From: Phycisphaerae bacterium | GTDB lineage: Bacteria; Planctomycetota; Phycisphaerae; Phycisphaerales; UBA1924 | Direction: 5' to 3' | Assembly: GCA_016794925.1 (NCBI GenBank) | Contig: JAEUIW010000012.1 | Location: 50,636-114,635 of the forward strand | Length of the DNA: 64,000 bases | Shown here: positions 9,419 to 19,223 of the stretch, one piece after another | How the letters are laid out: the number at the start of each line of letters is the position of its first letter | How positions within the stretch are numbered: position 1 is the stretch's first letter | The notes under the pieces: model-generated | Told to the model about the DNA's origin: nothing | Seen by the model: the letters and a program-made list of their open reading frames with translations, nothing else | Databases searched by the model: none | Program-made: the position numbers and the translations under genes

Positions 9419-9970
9419 GTGAACCTTGAGTCCGCACGGGCGTTGATGCATGAATGGACCGGGAGCGCGGCGCTCCGCACGCACATGGAGTGCGTGGCGC
9501 TCTGCATGGGCGCGTACGCGCGGGCGCTGGATCCGGCGCAGGTGGAACGTTGGTCCGTGTGCGGGCTCCTGCACGATTTCGACTACGAGAAGCACCCGGA
9601 TCCGGCGGCGCACCCCTCGGTTGGCGTCGCGCACCTCCGCGCGCTCGGCCTGGACGAAGAAACGTTGCGGGCGATTCTCGCGCACGCGCCCCGCACCGGG
9701 GTGCCGCGCGAGTCGTCGATGGCGAAGGCGCTGTTTGCCGTTGACGAGTTGGCCGGGTTCATCGTGGCGTGCGCCAAGGTGCGGCCCGCGGGGATCGCCG
9801 ACCTGTCGCCCCCGAGCGTGCGCAAGAAGCTCAAGGATCGCTCATTCGCCGCCGCGGTCTCGCGCGAGGATATCGCGATCGGGATCGCCGAGTTGGGGGT
9901 GGACGAGACGGCGCATATCCAGGCCTGCATCGACGCGATCCGGAGCGACTCGGTTCGACTCGGGCTCTGA
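9419..9970 (+). CDS. HD-domain hydrolase
   Basis: A 183-residue cytoplasmic protein. GTG 9419 is placed by GGAGG at 9410-9414; the open frame further upstream is unsupported. The HD superfamily metal site is visible: an early His in RTHMECVALCMG, the HD pair in GLLHDFDYEKHPD, a further His in AAHPSVGVAHLRALG, and a later Asp in ALFAVDELAGFIVACAKV. Close relatives are annotated as HDIG or metal-dependent phosphohydrolases that cleave phosphate esters; the physiological substrate is unknown. The gene stands alone on the plus strand and ends convergently with the PLP enzyme at 10131. Family call firm, function open. Confidence 0.85.
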   Translation: MNLESARALMHEWTGSAALRTHMECVALCMGAYARALDPAQVERWSVCGLLHDFDYEKHPDPAAHPSVGVAHLRALGLDEETLRAILAHAPRTGVPRESSMAKALFAVDELAGFIVACAKVRPAGIADLSPPSVRKKLKDRSFAAAVSREDIAIGIAELGVDETAHIQACIDAIRSDSVRLGL

Positions 9971-10024
9971 CCCGCTCGACGGCTTCGTTCCGCTCGCGTC
10001 GTTTCGCGCGTTGAGTCCGATCGC

Positions 10025-10040
10025 GCGACCCTGCGGTCGC
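10025..10040. terminator. Short GC hairpin between convergent genes
   Basis: GCGACC-CTGC-GGTCGC forms a 6-bp stem with a 4-base loop in the gap between the HD gene and the convergent PLP gene. No T-run follows on either strand, so intrinsic termination is only a possibility. Confidence 0.2.
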
Positions 10041-10130
10041 CGCGAACCGCGTGCCCGATGGAATCCTGTGTCGGCCGGGATGATCCTCATGGTTGCGAGG
10101 GGCGGCACGAACCGTACGGCGAACGCTCCC

Positions 10131-11441
10131 TCATGCCGGCAGTCCGTCGCGAATCACCCGCTCGACGGCCTCGCAGAAGCGCTCGAGCTCCTCGAGCGAG
10201 GTGTACACGTTCGGGGTGACTCGCGTGCCCCTGAATTCCTCATGCGCGATTCCCGTAACCAGGATCCGGTGCTTCTCCCAGAGGTGCGAATCCAATTTGG
10301 CGGGATCGAGCCCGCGGATCTCGAACGTGCCGATCGCGCCCGAGTAGCGAGGATCGAGGCTGGTGTGCAGCCGGACCCGTTCGTCTCGCAGCAACCGTCG
10401 GGCCCAGGTTTCCTTGAGGTATCGCAGCCGAGCCTCACGGCGCTTGGCGCCGATGGCCTGATGGAACGCCAGCGCCTCCGCCACGGCGAGCGTGTTGGCC
10501 GCGGGGTGGGTGCCGATCTCCTCGAACTTCCGGATGTCGGCGTTCCGTTCCTCCGTCGCGGCCATCATCGGCCACAGCCCCGCGATCCTGTCGCGCCGAA
10601 CGTACAGCAGGCCGGTGCCGTGCGGAGCCCCGAGCCACTTGTGCAGGCTCACGCCGTAGTAGTCGCACTCCAGCTCCGCGATGGTGTAGTCGAGCTGGGC
10701 CAGCGCGTGGGCGCCATCGACGATCAGCGGCACGCCGCGGGATCGCGCCAACGCCGCCACTTTCTTGACGGGCAGCACTTGACCCGTCGTGAACGTGACA
10801 TGGCTCATCAGCATCAGACGTGTTCGTTCCGTCATCGCCGCTTCGAAGCGGCGCACGATCTCGTCATCGTCCTCGCAAGGAGTCGGGATGGAAAACTGCT
10901 TCAGCACCACGCCTTCCCGCCGGGCGCGCTGCTTGAAGGTGGTAATCATCCTCGGGTAATCCTGAGTCGTCGTCAGCACCTCATCCCCTGGCCTCAGCCC
11001 GAGTCCGAGCTGGCAGATCTGGAGACTCTCCGACGCGTTCCGAGTAAACGCGATTTCTTCCGCGTCGACGCCCCATTGGCGGGCCACGGCCTGCCGGACG
11101 GCCTCTCTCTGGGGTTCGAGCACCCGCCAAAGACTCACCGGCGGCGGACAAGAGTTGGAGTACTCGAGGTGCCGTCGCATCGCGTCCTGAACCGGCCAAG
11201 GCGCGGGGCTGACGCCCCCGTTGTTGAGGTTCAGGATGCTCCGGTCCACGGTGTACGCGCGTGCCACCGCCGTCCAGTACCCCTCGTCCCTGGCAACTTC
11301 CTCGGGCGTTCCCGCACGGGACGGGGGCCGCCAGGCGGGCGTCGGGCGAACGCCTGCCGCGAACGCCCGGCCGGCGCCGATGACTCCCAACGCCGCGGCG
11401 GTCGCGCCGGCGTGACCAAGGAATGACCTCCGATTCGGCAT
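10131..11441 (-). CDS. Tat-exported class V aminotransferase (isopenicillin-N-epimerase-like)
   Basis: A 436-residue PLP enzyme. The ATG at 11441 gives MPNRRSFLGHAGATAAALG, a twin-arginine signal (RRSFLG) with a hydrophobic stretch and cleavage near Ala-26. The body matches class V aminotransferases: YWTAVARAYTVDRSILNLNNGG near the N-terminus, ITRNA-type ATP-independent core with FTRNASESLQICQLGLGL, and VDGAHALAQLDYTIAELECDYYGVSL. The Schiff-base lysine is in the following SLHKWLGAPHGTG. Such proteins include cysteine desulfurase-like and racemase/epimerase enzymes; export by Tat is a recurrent planctomycete feature. It lies 17 bp downstream of the SpoIIE phosphatase gene and is probably cotranscribed. 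The substrate is not predictable. Confidence 0.85.
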   Translation of the reverse strand: MPNRRSFLGHAGATAAALGVIGAGRAFAAGVRPTPAWRPPSRAGTPEEVARDEGYWTAVARAYTVDRSILNLNNGGVSPAPWPVQDAMRRHLEYSNSCPPPVSLWRVLEPQREAVRQAVARQWGVDAEEIAFTRNASESLQICQLGLGLRPGDEVLTTTQDYPRMITTFKQRARREGVVLKQFSIPTPCEDDDEIVRRFEAAMTERTRLMLMSHVTFTTGQVLPVKKVAALARSRGVPLIVDGAHALAQLDYTIAELECDYYGVSLHKWLGAPHGTGLLYVRRDRIAGLWPMMAATEERNADIRKFEEIGTHPAANTLAVAEALAFHQAIGAKRREARLRYLKETWARRLLRDERVRLHTSLDPRYSGAIGTFEIRGLDPAKLDSHLWEKHRILVTGIAHEEFRGTRVTPNVYTSLEELERFCEAVERVIRDGLPA

Positions 11442-11458
11442 GATTCTCTCCCGGTGGC

Positions 11459-13216
11459 TCAGTGCGGCGGTGATGCGGTCGACCACTTCACCAGAACCGC
11501 CGTGGCATCGTCGGCGAGTTGCTTGGTACCGGCGTGCTGCTCGACCGCGTCGAACAAGCTCGCGATCTCGTCACCGCTCGTGACGGCTTCCAGAAGCGCG
11601 CACACCCCGTCCATGCCGAAGCCGCGCCCACGCGAGCCGTCGGACGCGCCGGCAATGGGCTGCTCGATGACGCCGTCGCTCACGACGACCACTCGATCGC
11701 CCGCACCGATGCGGCAGTTGGACGCGACGTACCGAGCATCCGGGTCGACGCCCACGGGGAGGTTCTCTCCCAGCGCCAGTGCTTCGGGGTCCGTCCCCGC
11801 CCGCAGCAGCGACGCGTAGCCGTGCCCCGCATCCACGTACCGCAGCAACCCGGTGTTCGGATCGAACAACCCGACCCAAAGGGTCACGAACTTGTTGGTC
11901 GGCCGACGCGGATGCACGAACGCATTCAACGCGCCCACCGCCTTGGCGGGGTCGCCGTGCTCCCGCACCGATGAGTGAAGAAACCCCTGCGTCGCGGACA
12001 TCAGCACGGACGCGGCCACGCCCTTTCCCACCACGTCGCCGACCGCCACGCATACCCGCCCTTCGTCGAGCGGGATGATGTCGAAGAAGTCCCCCCCGAT
12101 CTTCCGGCCCGGGCGACTCTCACCCACGAATTCCAGCGGGCCGGAGCCACCTCGACGAGTGGGCATCATCCATCGCTGCATCGCGGCGCCAGCCGCCAAC
12201 TCGGCCTCTTCCCTCGCCATCTCGACCGCGAGTCGTGCCCGTTCTTGATTGGCCATCGCCATCGACGCCATGCCGGCCAATCCGATCGCGAAATCCAGGG
12301 CGTCCTTCGCTGACCGGTCCGCGACCGTTGCCCCGCCGACGCCGCGGTTGTCCATGTACAGCAGCCGAACGACGGATGAACCCAGCGAGATGGGGGCGCA
12401 CACGGCCTCCTCGATCCCGAAATCCACCATGCTGTGCGCGCCGACCGCCCCGGCCATCCCGCCCCGGCCCTCGACCCGGGCCGCCTGACCTTGGCTCGCT
12501 TCCCGGATGAGCGATCGGCTCAGCCTGAAGTTCGTGGTGTTCGAGAACGCCGGGCCGCGCCCCGCGACCATCTCGATGCTGCCGTCGGCCGCGAGCGGAC
12601 GCAGCCATCCGACGTTTGTGAAGCCCGTCCCCGAGGCCGCCGCTTCGAGCACGGCCTCGGCGAGCGCCGACTCATTCTCCGCAGCGTGGATTGACCCGGC
12701 GCACTTCAGCAGCAGAGCCAGGCGCTGTCGTGCGAGCTTGCTCTCCGCTCGGGGATCAATCCGCAGCACAAGCGCCGGGGTGCCGGTATCGTCCACGGTG
12801 TCAAGCCGCGAGCCACCGCCGGACCGCGTGCCCGAGCGCGGGCCCGTCACGCGCAGTGTCCACGGCGCGATCACGACCAGGTCGCCCTCGCAAAGCGGAT
12901 ACTGACGCTCGGGCGTCAGCTTGATCCCGTTGATCCAGGTGCCGTGCCGGCTCCCCAGGTCCGCGAGCAACCAGCGGGACGTGCCGCCCGTTTCACCGGG
13001 CGCGTACCCGGCTTCCGCTGGTCGGTACGTCAACTGGGCGTGATCGCGCGAGACGTGATCGTCGTCCATCAGCGGCAGCGCGTGCGTGCCGCGACGCCCG
13101 ATCATCAACGGCCCCGGCGGCTTGAGATCGAGCGACGCCTCCCTGGGGCCGCTGATCGACACGAGCCTGAAGTCGCCCGACATGACCATGCTCGTCGTGC
13201 CCAACCCGGTCTCCAC
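11459..13216 (-). CDS. FHA-GAF-SpoIIE family protein phosphatase
   Basis: A 585-residue signalling protein. Residues 35-120 are an FHA domain (LMIGRRGTHALPLMDDD, then HVSRDHAQLTY, and GSRHGTWINGIKL), which binds phosphothreonine. Residues about 170-330 look like a GAF sensor domain. Residues 360-580 are a PP2C-type SpoIIE phosphatase: GGDFFDIIPLDEGRVCVAVG carries the first metal aspartates, GDVVGKGVAASVLMSA follows, and VVVSDGVIEQ near the C-terminus supplies another. Such enzymes dephosphorylate Ser/Thr on anti-sigma antagonists or other regulators. There is no kinase or anti-sigma gene adjacent. Alternative starts at codons 10 and 12 are possible. It is divergent from scpB. Confidence 0.88.
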   Translation of the reverse strand: METGLGTTSMVMSGDFRLVSISGPREASLDLKPPGPLMIGRRGTHALPLMDDDHVSRDHAQLTYRPAEAGYAPGETGGTSRWLLADLGSRHGTWINGIKLTPERQYPLCEGDLVVIAPWTLRVTGPRSGTRSGGGSRLDTVDDTGTPALVLRIDPRAESKLARQRLALLLKCAGSIHAAENESALAEAVLEAAASGTGFTNVGWLRPLAADGSIEMVAGRGPAFSNTTNFRLSRSLIREASQGQAARVEGRGGMAGAVGAHSMVDFGIEEAVCAPISLGSSVVRLLYMDNRGVGGATVADRSAKDALDFAIGLAGMASMAMANQERARLAVEMAREEAELAAGAAMQRWMMPTRRGGSGPLEFVGESRPGRKIGGDFFDIIPLDEGRVCVAVGDVVGKGVAASVLMSATQGFLHSSVREHGDPAKAVGALNAFVHPRRPTNKFVTLWVGLFDPNTGLLRYVDAGHGYASLLRAGTDPEALALGENLPVGVDPDARYVASNCRIGAGDRVVVVSDGVIEQPIAGASDGSRGRGFGMDGVCALLEAVTSGDEIASLFDAVEQHAGTKQLADDATAVLVKWSTASPPH

Positions 13217-13281
13217 GTCACCCCCGTGTGGTCATCCTACCTCCGAGACCTGCCTCCCGCTCTGGACGTTGAACGGATACC

Positions 13282-13998
13282 ATGCACCCCATGACCACCT
13301 CCGCCGCGGCTGCATCAACTCGGTCCGAGGCCGCAGCCTCCTCGCCCGAACCGGATCGCAGGGGGCGCGGGCGCACGGTTCGGACGGCCACACTTCCCGA
13401 TCCGGCCACGGTCGCTCCGCAAGTGGAGGCGGTCCTGCTGACCTCTTCCCGTCCGATTTCACCGTCCCGCTTGGCGCAGATCATCCTGATGCCCGACGAG
13501 CCCGCCACGCCCGCGCACTCCGGTGACGCCCTGCCGGAGCGAGTGGCCGTCAGCAAGGACCAGTTGGACCTGATCGCCGCGGCCGTCAAGCAACTCAACG
13601 ATTCCTACCAATCGTCCGAGCGCAGTTTCCGAATTGAAGCGGTCGCCAACGGGTACCGCTTCATGACCCTGCCGGCGTTCGCGCCGTTGCTTGCCAGGTA
13701 CCACGGCGTGACCTCCCAGTCGAGACTGAGCCGCCCCGCGATCGAGACGTTGGCCATCGTGGCGTACAAGCAACCGATCACGCGCGCGAGGATCGAGGCG
13801 ATCCGCGGCGTGGCGTGCGGCGACATTCTCCGGTCGTTGATGGAGCGGCGCCTCGTGTCCATCGCGGGCCGTGCCGACGAACTGGGAAGGCCGATCCTCT
13901 ACGGTACATCGAGGCAGTTTCTGGAGGCCTTCGGCATGGCGTCCCTGAAGGACCTGCCCGGTGTTTCAGAATTGGATCTCCGCTCCGCATCGACCTGA
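13282..13998 (+). CDS. scpB: Segregation and condensation protein B
   Basis: A 238-residue protein. Residues 1-45 are a low-complexity Ala/Ser/Arg extension. Residues 46-225 are the tandem winged-helix ScpB fold: VEAVLLTSSRPISPSRLAQI at the start, then FRIEAVANGYRFMTLPAFAP, and the signature SRPAIETLAIVAYKQPITRA with RGVACGDILRSLMERRLVSIAG. ScpB binds ScpA and SMC in the chromosome condensin complex. ScpA is usually encoded next door but is absent here. Two ATGs (13282 and 13291) are possible starts. It is convergent with the FG-GAP/dockerin gene. Confidence 0.93.
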   Translation: MHPMTTSAAAASTRSEAAASSPEPDRRGRGRTVRTATLPDPATVAPQVEAVLLTSSRPISPSRLAQIILMPDEPATPAHSGDALPERVAVSKDQLDLIAAAVKQLNDSYQSSERSFRIEAVANGYRFMTLPAFAPLLARYHGVTSQSRLSRPAIETLAIVAYKQPITRARIEAIRGVACGDILRSLMERRLVSIAGRADELGRPILYGTSRQFLEAFGMASLKDLPGVSELDLRSAST

Positions 13999-14029
13999 GC
14001 GGTGGGTGTACGTCGCGGTTCAAATCAAT

Positions 14030-14069
14030 CGGCGCCGAACCGGGTGTTCGCCCGGTGGATGCGGCGCCG
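14030..14069. terminator. Nested GC-rich hairpin between convergent genes
   Basis: Outer arms CGGCGCCG (14030-14037 and 14062-14069) enclose an inner stem CCGGG / CCCGG (14040-14044 and 14051-14055). It sits between the ends of scpB and the FG-GAP gene and may act on both strands. There is no T-run, so a factor-independent role is uncertain. Confidence 0.3.
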
Positions 14070-14077
14070 CCCGGGAG

Positions 14078-15694
14078 TCAGCAGCCGCCGAACAGCGCGT
14101 TGAGGAAGTCGAAGTAATCGAAATCATCGACCGACGTGTCGCCGTTGATGTCCGCGGACGTGTCGTTCGCGAACAGCGCGTTCAGGAAGTCGAAGTTATC
14201 GAAGTCGTCCACGCTGCCGTCGCAATTGAAGTCCGCGATGCACACCAGCAGCGCCGCGGTGTTGCTGGTGACGGACCCGCACGCGGTCGAGATCACGCAC
14301 GAGAACGCACCCGCCTCCGACGCGGTCGCGCCGTGGAGGGACAGCACCGCCGACGCGCTGCCCGAGATCACCGCGCCCGAGGGGCGGACGCCGTCGCTCA
14401 GCGGGGAACCATCCTTTCTCCACGAGTATGAGAGCGGCGCGTGAGCCGACGCGACGAGCGAGAACGAGGCGTCGCCGCCCGGGCACACGCGTGTCTCGAT
14501 CGGCTGCTGACCGATGGTGGGGATGGGCTCGACCGCGTACGCGTACGCCGCGCCTGTCCCGGAGGCCTTGGCGTTCGCTCCGATCACCAGGGTGTCCGCG
14601 TGCATCGCGAGCGACCAGGCGTACTGGTCGTTCGCGGCGCCGTCGCTGGCGGTGAGCTTCTTGCGTTGCGTCCACACCGTGCCCGAACGCGTGAAGTAGT
14701 ACGCCGCGCCGGCGAACGACGACTTGGAGTACGCGCCAATGAGAGCCGCTTCACCGCTGAGCGACATCGATCCGCCGAAGCGGCTGCCCGAAGAGGGGTC
14801 CCCCGGGAGCAACTTCTGCTGCTGAGTCCAGACCGTGCCCGCGCGCGTGAACGCGTACGCGGCGCCGGCGAACGACGACTTTGCAACCGCGCCAACCAGC
14901 GCGGTGTTGGACCCGGCGGCGACCGCGAAGCCAAACTGGTCGTTCGCGGCCGGGTCCGCCGGCAGCAGCTTGGCTTGCTGGGACCAGACACCCGCCGCCC
15001 GGATGAACACGTACGCCGCGCCCGCGGATGCGCTCTTGCCCGGCGCTCCGATCACCGCGGTGTCGCCGAACACGGCCACGGACGCCCCGAACCGATCGTT
15101 CGACGCTGGGTCGTTCTGCAGCAGCTTGGCTTGCTGGGTCCAGACGCCCGCCGTCCGGATGAACACGTACGCCGCGCCGGCATTCGTGTTCTTGCCGGGC
15201 GCGCCCAGCACCAGCGTGTCGGAATCAACCGCGACCGACGTGGCGAACACGTCGTTCGCGGCAGGGTCCGACGGCAGCACGATCGCCTGCTGCGACCACG
15301 TGTTGGTGTTGCCGACCTGCACGAACACGTACGCCTGACCGTTGAACGAGCCCTTGTTAGGAGCGCCGACGGCGATCGTGCTGCCGTTCACGGCGATCGC
15401 CGCGCCGAATTTGTCGCCACGGAACCCATCGGACGGGATCAGTTTCACACCTTGAGACCATGCCCACCCTGTTCGCAGGAAGGCGTATGCGCATCCGGTG
15501 AAATTGTCCCTGTTGGGACCACCGATCGCGGCAATATCGCCGTGAAGTCCCGCAGAGTTGCCGAAGAAATCACTGGTCCCCGCGTCGCTCCTCAGCAGCT
15601 TGGCGACCTCAGGGAAGCACGTCTGGCCGAAGCAGGCGGCGGACCAGAACAGGCCGAACGCAATGATCAACGCATTTCGCACGCATCGCGACAT
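14078..15694 (-). CDS. Secreted FG-GAP repeat protein with Ig-like domain and dockerin-like tail
   Basis: A 538-residue exported protein. Residues 1-23 are a signal peptide (NALIIAFGLFWSAACFG). About seven FG-GAP repeats of roughly 58 residues follow (residues 30-395), each with a VAVDSDTLVLGAPGK-like core and a GAAYVFIRTAGVWTQQAKLL-like linker; a beta-propeller is expected. Residues 395-480 resemble an Ig-like domain with a Cys pair (ETRVCPGGDASFSLVA, EAGAFSCVISTACG). The last 50 residues are the Phycisphaerae dockerin-like tail: two calcium-loop repeats, DFNCDGSVDDFDNFDFLNAL and DINGDTSVDDFDYFDFLNAL. GGAG six bases ahead supports the start. Probable surface or extracellular role; partner unknown. 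Confidence 0.85.
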   Translation of the reverse strand: MSRCVRNALIIAFGLFWSAACFGQTCFPEVAKLLRSDAGTSDFFGNSAGLHGDIAAIGGPNRDNFTGCAYAFLRTGWAWSQGVKLIPSDGFRGDKFGAAIAVNGSTIAVGAPNKGSFNGQAYVFVQVGNTNTWSQQAIVLPSDPAANDVFATSVAVDSDTLVLGAPGKNTNAGAAYVFIRTAGVWTQQAKLLQNDPASNDRFGASVAVFGDTAVIGAPGKSASAGAAYVFIRAAGVWSQQAKLLPADPAANDQFGFAVAAGSNTALVGAVAKSSFAGAAYAFTRAGTVWTQQQKLLPGDPSSGSRFGGSMSLSGEAALIGAYSKSSFAGAAYYFTRSGTVWTQRKKLTASDGAANDQYAWSLAMHADTLVIGANAKASGTGAAYAYAVEPIPTIGQQPIETRVCPGGDASFSLVASAHAPLSYSWRKDGSPLSDGVRPSGAVISGSASAVLSLHGATASEAGAFSCVISTACGSVTSNTAALLVCIADFNCDGSVDDFDNFDFLNALFANDTSADINGDTSVDDFDYFDFLNALFGGC

Positions 15695-15812
15695 GACATT
15701 CTCCGAGCTGGGACGGTTTGTCAGCCGACTCGCAAGAGTACAACGGCTCCGCCGGATTGCCCGGGTTTGGCGAAATCCGCGTGTTCGGCGACGCGACTTT
15801 ATCGGACGGAAA

Positions 15813-17231
15813 TCAACACTCGCTCACCGAGACGGAGATATTGACCGCCAGGCCACCTTCGGCCGTTTCCTTGTACTTCGCGCCCATGTCTTGGGCCGTT
15901 TCCCACATTGTCTTGATGACCGCGTCCAACGAGACCTTCGCTTTGGAGGGGTCGCTCTCCAGCGCGATGTTCGCCGCCGCGATCGCCTTGATCGCGCCCA
16001 TCGTGTTCCGTTCGATGCAGGGAACCTGCACCAGTCCCCCGATCGGATCGCACGTCATCCCGAGGTGGTGCTCCATGGCGATCTCGGCGGCCATCATGCA
16101 GTGTGCGGGCGACCCCCCGAGGCAGTGCGTGAGGCCCGCTGCGGCCATCGCCGAGGAGACCCCGATTTCTGCCTGGCAACCGCCCATGGCGGCGGAGATC
16201 GTTGCTCCCTTCTTGAACAAGGAGCCGATTTCGCCTGCCACGAGCAGGAAATCAACCAGGCTGCGCTCATCGCCGTTGAGAAAGAGGCGGTGGTACATCA
16301 AGACCGCTGGAATGACCCCCGCCGCGCCATTGGTCGGCGCGGTCACGACGCGGCCGAACGCGGCATTTTCCTCGTTGACTGCCAGTGCGAAGCAGGACAC
16401 CCATTTCAGGGTGCTGCGAAAGTCCTGAGGCCCGGATCGGATGGCCGCGGCCCATGCGTTGCAGGTGTCCGGCCCTGAGGTGCCGAGCAGACCGCGGCTG
16501 ATCGCGGCGGCGCGCCGCGCGACGTTCAGCCCACCGGGGAGCGTGCCGGTGGCGTGGCAGCCGCGATAGATGCAATCCTCCATGATTCGCCAGATGCCGA
16601 GCAGGCCGGTCCTGATCGTCGGTTCGTCGCGCCACGTGAGTTCGTTGCGCCAGACCACCCCGGGGATATCCGTGCCGAGCCGATCGCAATACGACTGGAG
16701 TTGCTCGGCGCGCTCGATGGGGTGTGGCAGTGCCACGCTCTGGCGGTCTTCGGCGTGCTGTCGCTCCTGCACGACAAACCCGCCGCCAACCGAGTAGTAC
16801 GTTTCAGAAACCGATCCGCCCCCCGAGAGCTCCGCCGAGAAGGTCAGCGCGTTGGGATGAAACGGCAGGGAAACATCGCGATGAAACACGATATCGGCAT
16901 CGGGATCATGCCGGACGGTGCTCCGGCCGGCGAGGCGTATCTGGCCGGACGCACGGGCGTTTTCCACCAGCGATCCGATGATCGCGGTGTCGCATGTTAC
17001 CGGATCCTCGCCCATCAGCCCAAGCACCACGGCGGCGTCCGTCCCGTGCCCCCTGCCGGTCTTGGCGAGGGATCCGTAGAGGTGAGCACGAATGGAGGTG
17101 ACACGTTCGAGCACGCCGCCCGCGCGGCACCGTTCGACAAACCGCTGCGCCGCACGCCAGGGTCCCATCGTGTGCGAGGACGAGGGGCCGACGCCGACCT
17201 TAAAGATGTCGAAGACTGAGATGGACTCCAT
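15813..17231 (-). CDS. sdaA: L-serine ammonia-lyase (iron-sulfur type)
   Basis: A 472-residue single-chain L-serine dehydratase, converting L-serine to pyruvate and ammonia with a [4Fe-4S] cluster. Residues 1-160 are the beta domain, opening [20 protein letters not shown], the typical N-terminus. The alpha domain follows, with cluster cysteines expected in [10 protein letters not shown] and [20 protein letters not shown], and the glycine-rich [19 protein letters not shown]. The ATG at 17231 matches the family start; an ATG at 17300 would add 23 unusual residues and overlap the preceding sulfotransferase stop. It follows that gene on the same strand. The call is firm; the sdaA name is by family. 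Confidence 0.93.
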   Translation of the reverse strand: MESISVFDIFKVGVGPSSSHTMGPWRAAQRFVERCRAGGVLERVTSIRAHLYGSLAKTGRGHGTDAAVVLGLMGEDPVTCDTAIIGSLVENARASGQIRLAGRSTVRHDPDADIVFHRDVSLPFHPNALTFSAELSGGGSVSETYYSVGGGFVVQERQHAEDRQSVALPHPIERAEQLQSYCDRLGTDIPGVVWRNELTWRDEPTIRTGLLGIWRIMEDCIYRGCHATGTLPGGLNVARRAAAISRGLLGTSGPDTCNAWAAAIRSGPQDFRSTLKWVSCFALAVNEENAAFGRVVTAPTNGAAGVIPAVLMYHRLFLNGDERSLVDFLLVAGEIGSLFKKGATISAAMGGCQAEIGVSSAMAAAGLTHCLGGSPAHCMMAAEIAMEHHLGMTCDPIGGLVQVPCIERNTMGAIKAIAAANIALESDPSKAKVSLDAVIKTMWETAQDMGAKYKETAEGGLAVNISVSVSEC

Positions 17232-17280
17232 TCCCGGGAGCGTAGGTTTGCGCGCACTGCCGCCGCGCGTGCTCCCGCCG

Positions 17281-19107
17281 TCACGTCCCGGCGTACTCAT
17301 CCATGTACGGCTTCAGGCCCTCGATGAGCGGGCCGAGGTGTTTTTCGTAGCGTTTGTAGCGGGCGACCGACGAGTGGTAGAGCGGCTTGCGCACTTGGTC
17401 CATGGAGGCCGTGTCCATCACGCGCGCGTTCTCGTAGAATCGGAGGCACCGCTCGTCCCATTCCAAGCCGCAGAAATCCAGCAGGCGGCGCGTCCAACCT
17501 TCCTGGTCGCGCGTCAGTTCCTCGTACGGAAGGTCGAGCATGGGCAGGTCGGTGAGCGTGGCACGCCAGTGCCGCATCAAGCGTCGATATTCGGCGTACT
17601 CCACGACGAGGTCATCGAGCCGGTTCGAGTAGTTGTGCACCGGGCTGAACTGCACCGTGTAGCATGACGTGCACACGTCGATGGGGTTGCGTCGGCAGTG
17701 GATGACGCGCGCGCGTGGGAAGAGCAGGCGGATCAAGCCGAGGTTGCGGAAATTGTGCGGCATCTTGTCCGTGACGCGGTCGGCCTCGCCGCCGATCTCC
17801 CGCAGCTGTTCGAGGTGACGGTCCGCGAACTCGTTCACGAGCGCCGGGGTGAGCGCGAGCATCGACTCGGGGAATTTCGGCTTGTCCGGGAGCGACTGGC
17901 CGATCTGGTGCGAGATCAGCGGAACGTAGTTGAGCTCGCCCGCGCCGATCACGCGCGGGTGGCTGGCCACGATCTGCTCCACCAGGCTCGTTCCGGATCG
18001 GGGCATGCCCACGATGAAGACGGGGAGCTCCGATGCGTTGGACGCACGCGGCATCGTCGCGTGCCGCGCCGCCGAGAACGTCTGGATGATCCGGTCCGTC
18101 AGCGAACGGGCCTGTTCGGGCTTGAAGGTGCGCGGGGTCAGGTCGTTGGCCCTTCGGAAGCACTCGAAGGCGCGGTCGAAATCCTTTTCACTTTCGAGCA
18201 TGGACCCGAGCGCGAACAGCGCGGCGGTGCGGTGCTGCACGGCCATCCCCTCCGATCGCGCGATCTCGGCCTCGAGCATGGACTTCGCATCGTCATTCCG
18301 ACCCAGGCGCGCAACCACGCGCGCGTACGCGGTCGCGAAGCCCGGCGTGCGGGGGCCGATGGCCCGTTGCGATTCGAGCAGGCGCGCCGCGCCGTCGAAG
18401 TCGCCTTCTTGCTCGAGAATCTGGGCAAGCCCGATGCACGAGGAGACGTCGTCGGGCTTCACGGCAAGGGCTTTCTGATAGGCCGCCTTGGCGTCGGCAT
18501 AGCGCCGGGCGAGCCGCAGCGCCGTGCCGTGGTAGTGGAGCGCCGAGGGGTCGTTCGGCCGGGACGCCAACGCGGACTCGATCAGTTGGAGCGCCCGTCC
18601 GAACAGGCCCCGATGCAAGTGCGCCACACCGAGCTGGAGCGTGATTTCGTGGTTGGTGGGGGCGAGCTTGGACGCCGCCGTGAGCACCTTGATCGCGGGG
18701 ACGGCTTCGAACGCCGAAATGTACGCGCGACCCAGAAAATAGAGCGCCATCGGGTTGTTGGGCAGCATCTGCGCCGACGCCTTCAGCGTCGCGATGGCGT
18801 CCTGGATCCGCCCGGCCAGGAGCTGGATAAGGCCCTGCTCGCCCATGAGCATGGGATCACCGGGCCGAGCCGCCACGGCCCGATCGATCGCCTCCGTGGC
18901 CTCACGCAGTCGATTGCGCGACCGGTGCACCATCGCCAGAAGCCGGAGCGCGTCCGCGTCCGTCGAGCTCACGAAGAGCGCCTGCCGCGCGATCTGCTCC
19001 GCGAGCGCCGCGTCCCCGCGTGTGATCGCCTGGTACCCTCGCGCCAGCGCGGGGCTCATCGCTGGGCCTCGATTCGGATTGGGCGACGTCCGGGGACCTT
19101 GGGACAT
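17281..19107 (-). CDS. TPR-sulfotransferase fusion protein 1
   Basis: A 608-residue protein. Residues 20-325 are tandem TPR-like helical repeats (for example [20 protein letters not shown] and [20 protein letters not shown]). Residues 355-600 are a PAPS-dependent sulfotransferase domain: the 5'-phosphosulfate loop [20 protein letters not shown] at 361-380 and a downstream 3'-phosphate segment [18 protein letters not shown]. The related TPR/sulfotransferase architecture is common in proteobacteria and planctomycetes; substrate unknown. No signal peptide is seen, so it is cytoplasmic. GAGG seven bases ahead supports the ATG at 19107, with 19059 as an alternative. It is followed by sdaA and preceded, 116 bp away, by a close paralogue. 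Confidence 0.88.
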   Translation of the reverse strand: MSQGPRTSPNPNRGPAMSPALARGYQAITRGDAALAEQIARQALFVSSTDADALRLLAMVHRSRNRLREATEAIDRAVAARPGDPMLMGEQGLIQLLAGRIQDAIATLKASAQMLPNNPMALYFLGRAYISAFEAVPAIKVLTAASKLAPTNHEITLQLGVAHLHRGLFGRALQLIESALASRPNDPSALHYHGTALRLARRYADAKAAYQKALAVKPDDVSSCIGLAQILEQEGDFDGAARLLESQRAIGPRTPGFATAYARVVARLGRNDDAKSMLEAEIARSEGMAVQHRTAALFALGSMLESEKDFDRAFECFRRANDLTPRTFKPEQARSLTDRIIQTFSAARHATMPRASNASELPVFIVGMPRSGTSLVEQIVASHPRVIGAGELNYVPLISHQIGQSLPDKPKFPESMLALTPALVNEFADRHLEQLREIGGEADRVTDKMPHNFRNLGLIRLLFPRARVIHCRRNPIDVCTSCYTVQFSPVHNYSNRLDDLVVEYAEYRRLMRHWRATLTDLPMLDLPYEELTRDQEGWTRRLLDFCGLEWDERCLRFYENARVMDTASMDQVRKPLYHSSVARYKRYEKHLGPLIEGLKPYMDEYAGT

Positions 19108-19223
19108 GGTTGAACCTCAGGTGTTGAGCGGCCGTGGCGGACGCTCGTTGAGCCGTCAGTGTAGAGGGTGCGCAATGATGCGTGACGCTCGCGCTGGTCC
19201 GCGGCGGAGCGAGACCTCGCGCG

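Noticed and set aside
9450..11426. Plus-strand open frame of about 650 codons
   Set aside because: It mirrors the HD and class V PLP genes in other frames; both of those have clear catalytic motifs.
14010..14030. tRNA T-loop-like motif GGTTCAAATC
   Set aside because: The flanking bases do not form a T stem, and no anticodon or acceptor stem can be paired around it.
14550..15450. Periodic repeats of about 175 bp considered as a CRISPR or tandem DNA repeat
   Set aside because: The period matches the FG-GAP protein repeats, the copies diverge at third positions, and no spacer structure exists.
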